Below are positions 17,501-24,756 of a DNA stretch of 64,000 nt, in pieces. Every line of letters starts with the position of its first letter. The stretch's first letter is position 1. A model generated the notes under the pieces. That model did no database searches and had not been told where the DNA came from. It saw only the letters and a list, made by a program, of their open reading frames with translations. Source of the DNA: an uncultured bacterium (GTDB lineage Bacteria; Elusimicrobiota; Elusimicrobia; Elusimicrobiales; Elusimicrobiaceae); assembly GCA_949291515.1 (NCBI GenBank), contig CASEVY010000008.1:1-64000 (forward strand). The letters run 5' to 3'. The translations under genes were made by a program, and so were the position numbers.

Positions 17501-20186
17501 TATATACTCCGGCACGACAAATATAAAAGTGCCTTACGTAAACTCCAAACTCAGTTTGGAACTTTCCGGAACGGAGTTCTCTTTGCCGGGCGCCAACAAA
17601 ACCCTCAGCCTGACAGTTCTGGACGAAAATAAAGCAAAAGTAAACGCCAGAGCTTTGGTAACGGTATACAACAAAGCATTGGATTATTACAGGGAACACT
17701 CCTTCACCACTTTAGCGCCTTACGCGGAAGATGAAGACAGGAGTTTTAACGGTTTTGACTCCTCTTTGGACTATTCTCAGCCCTACCCGATGCCGCTGAT
17801 GTTCAATTCCGCCATGCCAAAAATGGCAATGGCTACAATGAGAAGCGCCGGCGCCCTTAAATCCGCAGAGGGAGCCGCTTTCAGCGCGGACACAGTAGCC
17901 GAGGCAGAGCAAGCCCAAGGAGGAAGCGACAGCGTAAGTTTCAGAACGGATTTCGCGACCAATGCTTTATGGCTGCCGAACTTGAACGTAAAGGACGGAT
18001 TCTCGGAATTTACCTTTAAACTGCCGCAGAGCGCCAGCGAGTGGAAAGTTCTTGCCGCGGCGTTTACCAAAGACGTAAAAACCGGCAAAACGGACTTCAG
18101 CTTTATCACAAGAAAAGACCTTATGATAAACTTGGAAGCCCCCCGTTTCTTAAGAAACGGAGACGAAATACAACTGCAGGCAATGGTAAGCAACACTACC
18201 AACGAGGCCATGCCGGCTGAGGTAAATTTAACCGTAAATTACGATTGTTCGCAGCAGCTCGACAGCTGTAAAACTTTGGAATATGAAGCCAAAAACATAT
18301 TGATTGCCGCTAAAGGGCAAAACTTGGTAACGTGGTCCTTTAAGGCTCCGCAGGAAGGAAGCGAGGTAATGTTCTCGGCTTCCGCCAAGAACGCTTCCTT
18401 AAGCGACGGCGAAATAAAAACCGTTCCGTTGCTGCCCAGCGTGCAGCAGTTAAGTTCCAGCAGGACGGTGGTATTGAAGAAAGGCACAAACAAGTTGTTC
18501 TTGGGCGGGGTCGACAAAGACGCCAAAATAGAGGCGGCCCATATCACGATTTCCCCCTCTTTGTTAATGCCGGTACTCAATGCAATGCCGCTGCTGACGA
18601 AAACCAGCAGGACTTCGGCCACTTCAGCGGCAAACGCTTACTTTACTTTGGCGATATTCAATAAACTTTATAACGACTATCCCCAATTAAAGGAAGCCGC
18701 AGCCAAACTGCCAAAACGCGGCAGCGTATCGCCCGCTTGGAGCGCAAATGAGGAACTCCTCTTAAATGATGTCGCTCAAAGCCCGTGGTATCTGTTGTCT
18801 AAAGGTTATAATCAGCAACAGGCGGTTATAGATCTGTTTGACGCTCAACTTGTGGAAAAACAAAAACAGGAAGCGGAACAAGACTTGGCCAAATTCCAAA
18901 ATCCGGACGGCGGTTATCCTTGGGTAAAAGGCGGAACGAGCAATATGTTCATAACGCTCAGCGTCCTTAACGACTTCGCCCAAGCCTATGCCCACGGCGT
19001 GAAAATAGACGAAACAACGGCCAAAAAAGCCCTGAACTACCTGGTGAAGAATTATTCCGACAAGGACATAAATGTAGGCGTATATACCGCTTATATTTTG
19101 ACGGCTTTCCCCAAAGAATGGAACACAAAGAGTTATGCTTTGGCTTCGAAAGCGATGGCCGAGTTTGAGAAAAATCCTCTTCAAACTCCGCTCGCCTATG
19201 CTTATGCCGCCTCAATATACAAACGCTTGGGCGATATGGATAAGGCGAAGCTGCAAATAGAGAGATTGTTTGATACTTCAAATGCCTCAGACGTTACGGG
19301 CATATCCTGGACGATGGAAGATCGCTCTTGGCAGTGGTTTGAAGACGGCGTAACCCTGCACGCGGCGGCCATACAGGCTTTAAGCGAAGTCGCGCCCGAA
19401 GACGACAGAATAGACGGGCTTGTAAAATGGCTTATCTTCAACGAGAAAGCGCAAGCCTGGGGCAGCCCGCAAAGCGCCGCTAAAGCCGTTTACGCGCTTA
19501 TGGGCATAATGCTAAAAGACAATATCCTTGACCAAACCAAGATATTTACCACCGAGTGGAACGGCAAAACGACAAAAATTACCGTAGAACCTTATGACTT
19601 GGATTCTTCTTCCTTAACGACAAGCGTCTACGGTGACGAAATAACGCCCGATGTCTTCAAGGCGGCGATAAACAAAGCCGTGCTCACTATGGAAAAACCC
19701 GCCGCCGACTTTGACGACTACGCTACGATAAGCGCGCTGTTTACCACCTCAGCGCCGATTCAAGCCTCCAAAGACGGGCTTGTCAGCGTCGAAAAAGAAT
19801 ACTATCTGATAAAAGACGGCAAGGCTTCCAAACTTAAGGAGGGCGATGAGCTTCAGCAAGGCGACGAAGTCGAAGTGCGCCTTACCGTCAAGAGTCAGTC
19901 GGCATTCGATTTCGTGGTGTTAAGCGATCCCAAACCCGCAGCTTTCGAAACCGACGAGCTTTTATCCGGCTGGAAATACGACGGACAGCTTGCCAGGTAT
20001 GAAGAATTGAAAGACAATGTAACAAACTTCTTCCTGCAAGAACTGCCCAAAGGCACTTACGAACTTAAATACACGATGCGTCCGACCGACGGCGGAACAT
20101 TTACATCGGGCGCGGCCCAAATGCAAAGTATGTATATGCCGGAAATAACGGCGCACAGCGCGGGTTTTAAAGTAAAAGTAAAATAG
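14544..20186 (+). CDS. Large alpha-2-macroglobulin-like protein without thioester motif
   Basis: The start at MRKHLILFTALI (1880 residues) was chosen because TAGGAGAG precedes it, and it gives a clean signal peptide (cleavage near LRAQAQE). The N-terminal 350 residues look TPR-like (IEIANKYFEDRLYSKAIEAY). MG-type beta domains follow, then an Ala/Met-rich bait-like stretch near 1065-1130, the A2M core (TDFATNALWLPNL near 1132, then ASEWKVLAAAFT) and a C-terminal helical toroid and receptor-like domain. Bacterial A2Ms are periplasmic or secreted protease traps. The CxEQ thioester expected near 1350 is absent: the region reads TSRTSATSAANAYF. No pbpC neighbour is present. It is monocistronic, followed by a terminator. 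Confidence 0.9.
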   Translation: MRKHLILFTALITAVLAVFATAPALRAQAQEGEPKGIEIANKYFEDRLYSKAIEAYKPFLQSKDKDLKYEAELKTAIAYEYQNKYDTALKQIYSYKVPTDNLWKARYYLVKLAILNNNIYEAPENQETTNDPTKFTLAQKENEKTNILSKLWDMRKKLADMSYEDSKDYVLNSFRYYSYGNIPQTAISPTLFDYLVNIWKQYETKPLEEIYEQAYKIKGKDRATAAELWRLERVEMIPVDSSEFITLKANWMQYISGMTKTYTDAYGVKKYIFQAQETLPKTKAAYAAAQAFNNLEMYEDAVKTLDYCTTLPLNIITDACKSLKEEIAAPRLDFGENKINAAPNQEYDLQVYTRNLEKFYIHIFQINPTRIKKLISGKEKVYIKAAVFNELLSSKPLRTLGISVSYDKKYAIHASNIVLPKEKSGFYVITLSDEKQYSVDKSKKEANITDFMLVNYTDLALASTSYAKAKNLKAQTSLGNFYNIYALDAKTGLPKQGVKLEPNTGKAVYTGKDGLRTFAQNNKVKDYNPLSIFASKNGNYAMLDSLWFEKPEPQKNYLALNTSMSIYKAGDTIKAQITAAELKGASGYLLASDKNVKISLRSPNYTLLEEKTLKLDDMGSASYTYRLPKDAMLGNYNIQAQMENAYASKGVSVEAFKTPTFEVNLLDNKEAVKFGNSFEVKGNAVYYYGLYTADAKVSYTVTKENFFPIFWRASKPFSPREEIKEGTTTTDKNGEFKITFTPQKDDTAALNQAIPVRYTVSVYVTDKAGNTIHSEKSYIASAKEKFFDIQLSKNFLRSATQNPITVKMTNVNGEPLKGTATARLFEAQAPEKWNKYSADFDNQVKKGEIIKIDKVEFKDGNPVQYMVPPLKEGFYILEFTPQGSEDNVSQNDTITFLVVNMDNPSISLPENTTLPENDTYYPGETAYVLVSSPKAQSNKYIEIYKDAFLLSSKTLTKKGPAILQLPITKDYQGGIALRWFSVYDYNIYSGTTNIKVPYVNSKLSLELSGTEFSLPGANKTLSLTVLDENKAKVNARALVTVYNKALDYYREHSFTTLAPYAEDEDRSFNGFDSSLDYSQPYPMPLMFNSAMPKMAMATMRSAGALKSAEGAAFSADTVAEAEQAQGGSDSVSFRTDFATNALWLPNLNVKDGFSEFTFKLPQSASEWKVLAAAFTKDVKTGKTDFSFITRKDLMINLEAPRFLRNGDEIQLQAMVSNTTNEAMPAEVNLTVNYDCSQQLDSCKTLEYEAKNILIAAKGQNLVTWSFKAPQEGSEVMFSASAKNASLSDGEIKTVPLLPSVQQLSSSRTVVLKKGTNKLFLGGVDKDAKIEAAHITISPSLLMPVLNAMPLLTKTSRTSATSAANAYFTLAIFNKLYNDYPQLKEAAAKLPKRGSVSPAWSANEELLLNDVAQSPWYLLSKGYNQQQAVIDLFDAQLVEKQKQEAEQDLAKFQNPDGGYPWVKGGTSNMFITLSVLNDFAQAYAHGVKIDETTAKKALNYLVKNYSDKDINVGVYTAYILTAFPKEWNTKSYALASKAMAEFEKNPLQTPLAYAYAASIYKRLGDMDKAKLQIERLFDTSNASDVTGISWTMEDRSWQWFEDGVTLHAAAIQALSEVAPEDDRIDGLVKWLIFNEKAQAWGSPQSAAKAVYALMGIMLKDNILDQTKIFTTEWNGKTTKITVEPYDLDSSSLTTSVYGDEITPDVFKAAINKAVLTMEKPAADFDDYATISALFTTSAPIQASKDGLVSVEKEYYLIKDGKASKLKEGDELQQGDEVEVRLTVKSQSAFDFVVLSDPKPAAFETDELLSGWKYDGQLARYEELKDNVTNFFLQELPKGTYELKYTMRPTDGGTFTSGAAQMQSMYMPEITAHSAGFKVKVK

Positions 20187-20204
20187 TCTTATAAATCCAA
20201 ACGA

Positions 20205-20237
20205 AACCGCCCGTATCCAATACGGGCGGTTTTTTTG
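20205..20237 (+). terminator. Terminator after alpha-2-macroglobulin gene
   Basis: The stem AACCGCCCGTAT/ATACGGGCGGTT with a CCA loop is followed by seven or more Ts. Confidence 0.9.
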
Positions 20238-20398
20238 TTTCCTATCCGAAAGCCCGCTGCCTGACTGCCCCCCAAAAAAAGAGAGCGAGAGAGAAAAAAC
20301 TTCTTTACTCCGGTGGGAACTTATGTTCCGACAAAACGGAAAATATCCCCCTCAAAAATATAAAATTAAAAGCAAAGCGCAGTCGCACAAATAGGATA

Positions 20399-20425
20399 TT
20401 GAAAGCAGGTAAAATTTAATATAAT
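20399..20425 (+). promoter_or_regulatory. plsY promoter, probable leaderless start
   Basis: TTGAAA (20399-20404) and a perfect TATAAT (20420-20425) are 15 bp apart, a short spacer. The -10 box ends 6 bp before the plsY ATG, so the transcript probably begins at the start codon. No ribosome site is present. Confidence 0.55.
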
Positions 20426-20431
20426 AAGAAT

Positions 20432-21046
20432 ATGACGAATTTAATACTTTTGCTTGCAAGTTATTTGATAGGTGGCATACCCTCGGGCTATCTTATAACA
20501 AAGAAACTTAAAGGGTTTGACATCAGGAACTACGGATCCGGCAATCCCGGCGCGGCAAATGTCTACAGAACGGTAGGCAAATGGGCCGGCGTAAGCACGT
20601 TTTTATGCGACGCTTTTAAAGGTGCATTGGCGGTCGAAATGGCGAAATACTTCGCCCCTTCCTCCGAATATATGCCCCTAATATGCGGTTTTGTGGCGAT
20701 ATGCGGACATATGTGGACGATATATCTAAAATTCCGCGGAGGCAAAGGCGTGGCGACTTCAGCCGGAGTATTCGGGGCATTGTTGCCGATACCTACGGCC
20801 ATAGCTTTCGCCTCGTTCGTCATAGTGGTATGGAAGACGGGCAGGATTTCGCCCGGATCCATTTTGGCGGCGGTGATATTGCCGCTTACCAGCTTTTTTA
20901 TAGGGGATTACCCTTTAGGCTACAGCATAGTATGCACCGTAGTCGGTATAATAGTAATCTACAAACATATACCCAACATTAAGCGTATGCTTAACAAAAG
21001 CGAACTCGCTTTTGAAGACGGGGCCAAAAAAAATGCAAATAAATAA
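20432..21046 (+). CDS. plsY: Glycerol-3-phosphate acyltransferase PlsY
   Basis: This 204-residue inner-membrane enzyme acylates glycerol-3-phosphate from acyl-phosphate, the first step in phospholipid synthesis. Motif 1 reads SYLIGGIPSGYL, motif 2 GSGNPGAANVYRT, and motif 3 FRGGKGVATSAG, with about five membrane helices. Length is normal. It overlaps gpsA by 14 bp, so the enzyme that makes glycerol-3-phosphate and the one that uses it are coupled. Confidence 0.97.
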   Translation: MTNLILLLASYLIGGIPSGYLITKKLKGFDIRNYGSGNPGAANVYRTVGKWAGVSTFLCDAFKGALAVEMAKYFAPSSEYMPLICGFVAICGHMWTIYLKFRGGKGVATSAGVFGALLPIPTAIAFASFVIVVWKTGRISPGSILAAVILPLTSFFIGDYPLGYSIVCTVVGIIVIYKHIPNIKRMLNKSELAFEDGAKKNANK

Positions 21047-22019
21047 AATAACGGTTTTAGGCGCGGGCGTCTGGGGCAGCGTTATAGCCCAGCACATAGC
21101 CAATATAGGCTATAAAGTAACGGTGTGGGAATATTCCGAAAAGCTGTTGGGCGACATAAAAAACAGCGGCGGACGCCACCCCAATATACCTGATTTTAAA
21201 TTTCACGAGAATATAACGCTTACCGGCAGCGAGGAAGAAGCGGTAAAAGACAGCGATATGCTGGTATTTGTAATATCATCAAAAGCGATAAGATCTTTCT
21301 GCGCCAAAATCAAACCGATTTTAAACGGACGGGTTATTCCCGTAATAAGCGCGTCGAAAGGGTTGGAAGACAAAACCTTCAAGACGATGTGCGAAATTAT
21401 AGAGGAAGAATTGCCCCAGCTTAAAGACTATGTTTTTGCCTTCAGCGGGCCGAGCTTCGCCTTGGAAGTGGCAAGGAATATACCCACCAAAATAATTTTG
21501 GCGGGCCATAACGGCCTATTGATGAGCGAACTTAAAGAGAAATTAAGCGCTCCGCCCGTTATACTCGAAACCTCTTTTGACAGGCGCGGCGCGGAATATG
21601 GCGGCGCAATCAAAAACGTGGTGGCGATAGGCTGCGGGCTTCTTGACGGTATAGGCGACGGGGCCAATACAAAAGCCGCGCTTCTTACGCAAGCTATGCA
21701 GGAGCTTAATGCGATAATGCTAAGCCAAGGCTGCACCACGGAAGCGGTGTACGGCTTATGCGGCCTGGGCGACGCGGTGCTGACCGGTATGTCGGCCATA
21801 TCCAGAAACAGAAGACTAGGCGAAAAGCTGGGACAAGGCTTGACTTTGGAACAGGCCAAAGAACAAGTGGGAACAATAGCAGAAGGCGCCAATTCCGTAC
21901 AAAGCGTATACGATTTAATACATAAAAACAAACTCAACTGTCCGGTAATAACGGCTATTTGGAAAATTGTAATAAAAGGCGAAAAGCCGTCAGTACTGAT
22001 ACACGCGTTGGGTTTTTAA
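21033..22019 (+). CDS. gpsA: Glycerol-3-phosphate dehydrogenase (NAD(P)+)
   Basis: This 328-residue cytoplasmic enzyme reduces dihydroxyacetone phosphate to sn-glycerol-3-phosphate. The nucleotide-binding loop GAGVWGS (9-15), VISSKAIR, SGPSFALEV, catalytic KNVVAIGCGLLDG and the late GLCGLGD...RNRRLG region are all present. The ATG at 21033 was preferred over a TTG at 21012 because the former starts directly at the first strand (MQINKITVLGAG). It overlaps the end of plsY. Confidence 0.97.
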   Translation: MQINKITVLGAGVWGSVIAQHIANIGYKVTVWEYSEKLLGDIKNSGGRHPNIPDFKFHENITLTGSEEEAVKDSDMLVFVISSKAIRSFCAKIKPILNGRVIPVISASKGLEDKTFKTMCEIIEEELPQLKDYVFAFSGPSFALEVARNIPTKIILAGHNGLLMSELKEKLSAPPVILETSFDRRGAEYGGAIKNVVAIGCGLLDGIGDGANTKAALLTQAMQELNAIMLSQGCTTEAVYGLCGLGDAVLTGMSAISRNRRLGEKLGQGLTLEQAKEQVGTIAEGANSVQSVYDLIHKNKLNCPVITAIWKIVIKGEKPSVLIHALGF

Positions 22020-22049
22020 ACGAATTTTACATATAGGGAGGAAACTCAC

Positions 22050-22310
22050 ATGAACAAGGAAGATATTATACAGGAACTCTCAAAACACCTTTTTGACAAA
22101 AAACAGGCCAAAGCGGCGGTAGAAAGCACCATAAAAATAATGAAAGACGCCCTAAAAAAAGGCGACAAAGTGGTTTTGTCTAATTTCGGCACTTTTAAAA
22201 CTAAGGAAAGCAAACCTATAAGTTTAAAGAACCCCAAAACGGGCAAAGAAATACCCGTTCCGGCCAAGACGCGCATAAGATTTAAAGCGTCAGAAAATAT
22301 CCTAAAGTAG
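22050..22310 (+). CDS. HU/IHF-family DNA-binding protein
   Basis: The product has 86 residues with the HU pattern: an N-terminal helical dimer part (MNKEDIIQELSKHL...), then VVLSNFGTFKTKE, the arm KNPKTGKEIPVPAKTRIRFKAS and a short C-terminal helix. It bends and compacts DNA as a dimer. A strong ribosome site (GGGAGGAAA) precedes ATG. It lies directly before a MerR-type gene, the common bacterial order of IHF-like and MerR genes. HU versus IHF cannot be settled from sequence alone. Confidence 0.95.
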   Translation: MNKEDIIQELSKHLFDKKQAKAAVESTIKIMKDALKKGDKVVLSNFGTFKTKESKPISLKNPKTGKEIPVPAKTRIRFKASENILK

Positions 22311-22314
22311 AAAT

Positions 22315-22668
22315 ATGAATATCGAGGAACTGCAGAATAAGGAATATTTTACCATAGGCGAAGTATCCAAACTTTGCGGTATCCCCGAATATACCATAAG
22401 ATATTGGGAAAAGAGCTTCAACTTGATACGGCCGATACGCAAAGAAAGCAGACATCGCCGTTATACCAGGAGCGATATCAATACGATATCGAAAATAAAG
22501 GAGCTTACCCAGCGCCATAAAATGACTTTGGAGGGTGCGAAGAAGCATCTAAGCAAGTATATGGCTTTGGGCGCCAAATCTAAGGAAAACAGGAGCTCTT
22601 ATACTGTAAAAGACGTTAAATTTTTAAAGGAAATAAAAGAAACCCTTTCACAAATCATTAAAGAATGA
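22315..22668 (+). CDS. MerR-family transcriptional regulator
   Basis: The 117-residue product has an N-terminal winged helix-turn-helix with the family signature YFTIGEVSKLCGIPEYTIRYWE (residues about 9-30), then RRYTRSDINTI and a helical linker (KMTLEGAKKHL). No metal-binding cysteine cluster or drug-binding domain follows, so it is a short MerR type often paired with HU/IHF genes. It starts 4 bp after the HU gene. The effector is unknown. Confidence 0.92.
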   Translation: MNIEELQNKEYFTIGEVSKLCGIPEYTIRYWEKSFNLIRPIRKESRHRRYTRSDINTISKIKELTQRHKMTLEGAKKHLSKYMALGAKSKENRSSYTVKDVKFLKEIKETLSQIIKE

Positions 22669-22728
22669 TAAAATATAAGGGTAAGGTAAAATGAGCACCA
22701 GTTTTTACCTATAAAAGAGTAAAACAAT

Positions 22729-22803
22729 CGGGGAGTGGCTTAGTGGTATAGCGCTCGCTTGGGGTGCGAGAGGTCCCGAGTTCGATTCTCGGCTCCCCGA
22801 CCA
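22729..22803 (+). tRNA. tRNA-Pro (anticodon GGG), CCA encoded
   Basis: The acceptor CGGGGAG/CTCCCCG begins with the C1 typical of tRNA-Pro. The anticodon stem CTCGC/GCGAG encloses loop TTGGGGT with anticodon GGG, and the T loop is TTCGATT. The encoded ACCA end is present. It reads CCC and CCU. Confidence 0.95.
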
Positions 22804-22831
22804 TTTAAAATATTTAAATACAGACAATAAA

Positions 22832-22907
22832 CGGGGCGTAGCGCAGCTGGTAGCGCGCACGGTTCGGGACCGTGAGGTCGTGGGTTCAAATCCCGCCGCC
22901 CCGACCA
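22832..22907 (+). tRNA. tRNA-Pro (anticodon CGG), CCA encoded
   Basis: The acceptor is CGGGGCG/CGCCCCG, the anticodon stem CACGG/CCGTG with loop TTCGGGA (anticodon CGG), the T loop TTCAAAT, and the encoded ACCA end follows. It lies 28 bp after the GGG isoacceptor and is probably co-transcribed with it. Confidence 0.95.
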
Positions 22908-22928
22908 TTTAGAAAAATATTTGTTATA

Positions 22929-22955
22929 GGTACTTCTTAAGAAGTGCCTTTTTTA
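22929..22955 (+). terminator. Terminator after the tRNA-Pro pair
   Basis: The stem GGTACTTC/GAAGTGCC (one G-T pair) with loop TTAA is followed by TTTTTTAT, 21 bases after the second tRNA. Confidence 0.75.
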
Positions 22956-23184
22956 TTGCCTTATTACCGCCAATTTGTTTGGACAATTATGAAATACTAG
23001 ATTATGAGGCTATATTTATTCTCCTATCAAACCCAAAAGCACCTCTATAATGGATTATCCCATTTATTATACGCCCCCGCTATTTTGACAGAGAATTTCA
23101 ATACAAAACACATAGACATTGGCGGATAAATTTAATACCATTAAAACAAACAGATTGTGTTGATATTATACAAAGGAGACTACT

Positions 23185-23877
23185 ATGAAGAAACTATTTT
23201 TCTTTATGTTGTGTTTTTTATTGACCTTAACAGGCTGCGTCATAGTTGAAGAAAACTTCCCCGAACTTTCTGAAACTAATACGCAAATGTATGACGAATG
23301 GAAAGATATTACCTTTAAAAGCCTTACAGGAAACGAAAATTTGATTATCAGCCGCGATTTCCAAAACAGAGACGGTATAAATATTTTAACGCCCGACTAT
23401 AATCAAGACTTTTTGGCAGTCGTATTGCTTGAAACAAATTGTGAAAAGTCTAAATCAATGGCGCCGTATCTTAATGAAATGGCGACTCGTATTATCCCCA
23501 AAGCGCACGCTATGAATTATGTACCGATATTTTTGGATATTTATCAAGATTCTCAAAATAAAAATGTACCCTGGATAAGCGATCTGTCCAATATAGATTT
23601 TTTTATGAACGCCGCTACCGTATGCTCGGATAATGCCTGTCAGGATGTTTTTCTCCCGAAGGGGGCCAACCCTTCAACCGCGACTATTTACGTGGTAGAT
23701 ACTCATAATATTACAAGAACCAGAAAAGTCTATTCTTGGAATTTAACGGAGGATCCTCAGACGCAATCTAGGAAAATGGAAAACGCGCTGGCTGCGGCCT
23801 TGGGTTTAGAAGTAATAACCTTTGACCCAAGCGTAGATGATTGGAACGACGCAGATGTAAGCGGTTCCAATATATAA
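23185..23877 (+). CDS. Lipoprotein with thioredoxin-fold-like features
   Basis: The 230-residue product has a type II signal peptide (MKKLFFFMLCFLLTLTGC, lipobox LTGC). AAGGAG precedes the ATG. A segment FLAVVLLETNCEKSKSMAPYLNEMATR has the strand-then-helix layout of a thioredoxin active site, with C-x-x-S in place of CxxC, and a later TATIYVVDTHN could be the cis-Pro strand region lacking the Pro. So it is at best a degenerate redox fold. A C-x(4)-C pair follows in VCSDNACQDVF. Function unknown. It stands alone between terminators in an AT-rich stretch. Confidence 0.8.
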   Translation: MKKLFFFMLCFLLTLTGCVIVEENFPELSETNTQMYDEWKDITFKSLTGNENLIISRDFQNRDGINILTPDYNQDFLAVVLLETNCEKSKSMAPYLNEMATRIIPKAHAMNYVPIFLDIYQDSQNKNVPWISDLSNIDFFMNAATVCSDNACQDVFLPKGANPSTATIYVVDTHNITRTRKVYSWNLTEDPQTQSRKMENALAAALGLEVITFDPSVDDWNDADVSGSNI

Positions 23878-23899
23878 TTTATAAAGCCACAAACATTTA

Positions 23900-23934
23900 G
23901 AAAGCCGCTTTAAACTAAGCGGCTTTCTTTTTTC
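23900..23934 (+). terminator. Terminator after the lipoprotein gene
   Basis: The stem GAAAGCCGCTT/AAGCGGCTTTC with a short loop is followed by TTTTTTCTT. Confidence 0.9.
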
Positions 23935-24756
23935 TTCCTAAAGAAACCTCAAGATTTGATAACATTGGCTCATATCTAGCCGCAGGACGCTTTATCTCTG
24001 AAACAAGCTATTCAATATTTAAATCTTTTATTCTCCCAAAGAACGGAAATCGCAACATTTACTTCAAAGTAGCAGCTCTATTTTCAACTCACTCTATGCA
24101 AAATAAAAGCGGCAGGCAAATTACCGCTAAAATTTCTTTTTTGACAAAGAAACAATTCCTCCCCCAATTGCCCCCCAAAAAATAATATACTCATATTCCA
24201 ACAAAGGGAAAATATTTCTAAAGTTTAGCCAAATATGTGGGGGGTTTATATTTACGAAAATGGATTATACAAGATAACTCTCCGAAAACCTCTCTTAGTG
24301 TCTTACAGCTCTTATTTACAAACTTATGTACAGCATACCATTAAGGCTTTAAGTACAGAGGAAGAAGAGTAAGACTTTATTAAGTTTAAGCGTCCTTTGA
24401 CGGCTCGCAGAGCGCAGACAATCAATTACTCGGAAATTCTCAATAATGCAGTAAACTTAGCGCATAAAAATTCGCGCATACTTCTTTATCTGTTCAAGCG
24501 TCATATGTATATTATGCCGCCAATAGATAATATGCTTTGTAAAATATTTTAAGAGTACAGGGCGTGAAACTACGCAGGCCTAGCCCAACCATTTAAAAAA
24601 TACCTTGCGAAAGATGTTTTTTATTATTTTAGTACTCTAGACCCCGCTGGAGGCTTCCCGTTATTGTTATTTATCTTCGTGCTAGAGAGATTCTGAAAAT
24701 ATACTGAATGCCCCAAACAGAACTTTTTCTATAACCACCAACCGGCTATGACAACG
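23935..24756. other. AT-rich intergenic region with no intact gene
   Basis: About 820 bp without a convincing gene. It holds one interrupted frame (24235-24552, listed separately) and a word TGCCCCCCAAAAAA near 24170 that also occurs at about 20265, each followed by a TTCC-ACAAA-GGAAAATAT-like stretch. No tRNA, repeat array or mobile-element end was recognised. Confidence 0.5.
24235..24552 (+). pseudogene. Possible degraded gene with one in-frame stop
   Basis: A frame from ATG (24235) reads MWGVYIYENGLYKITLRKPL and on for 45 codons to a TAA at 24370-24372. It then continues open for another 59 codons (DFIKFKRPLTARRAQ...) to 24552. The two halves have protein-like composition. No ribosome site is seen and I do not recognise a family. 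It may be chance. Confidence 0.22.

Noticed and set aside
22705-22908. Minus-strand frame reading VGAAGFEPTTS... across the tRNA-Pro genes
   Set aside because: It is the antisense of two tRNAs, a well-known spurious prediction. The cloverleafs explain the sequence.
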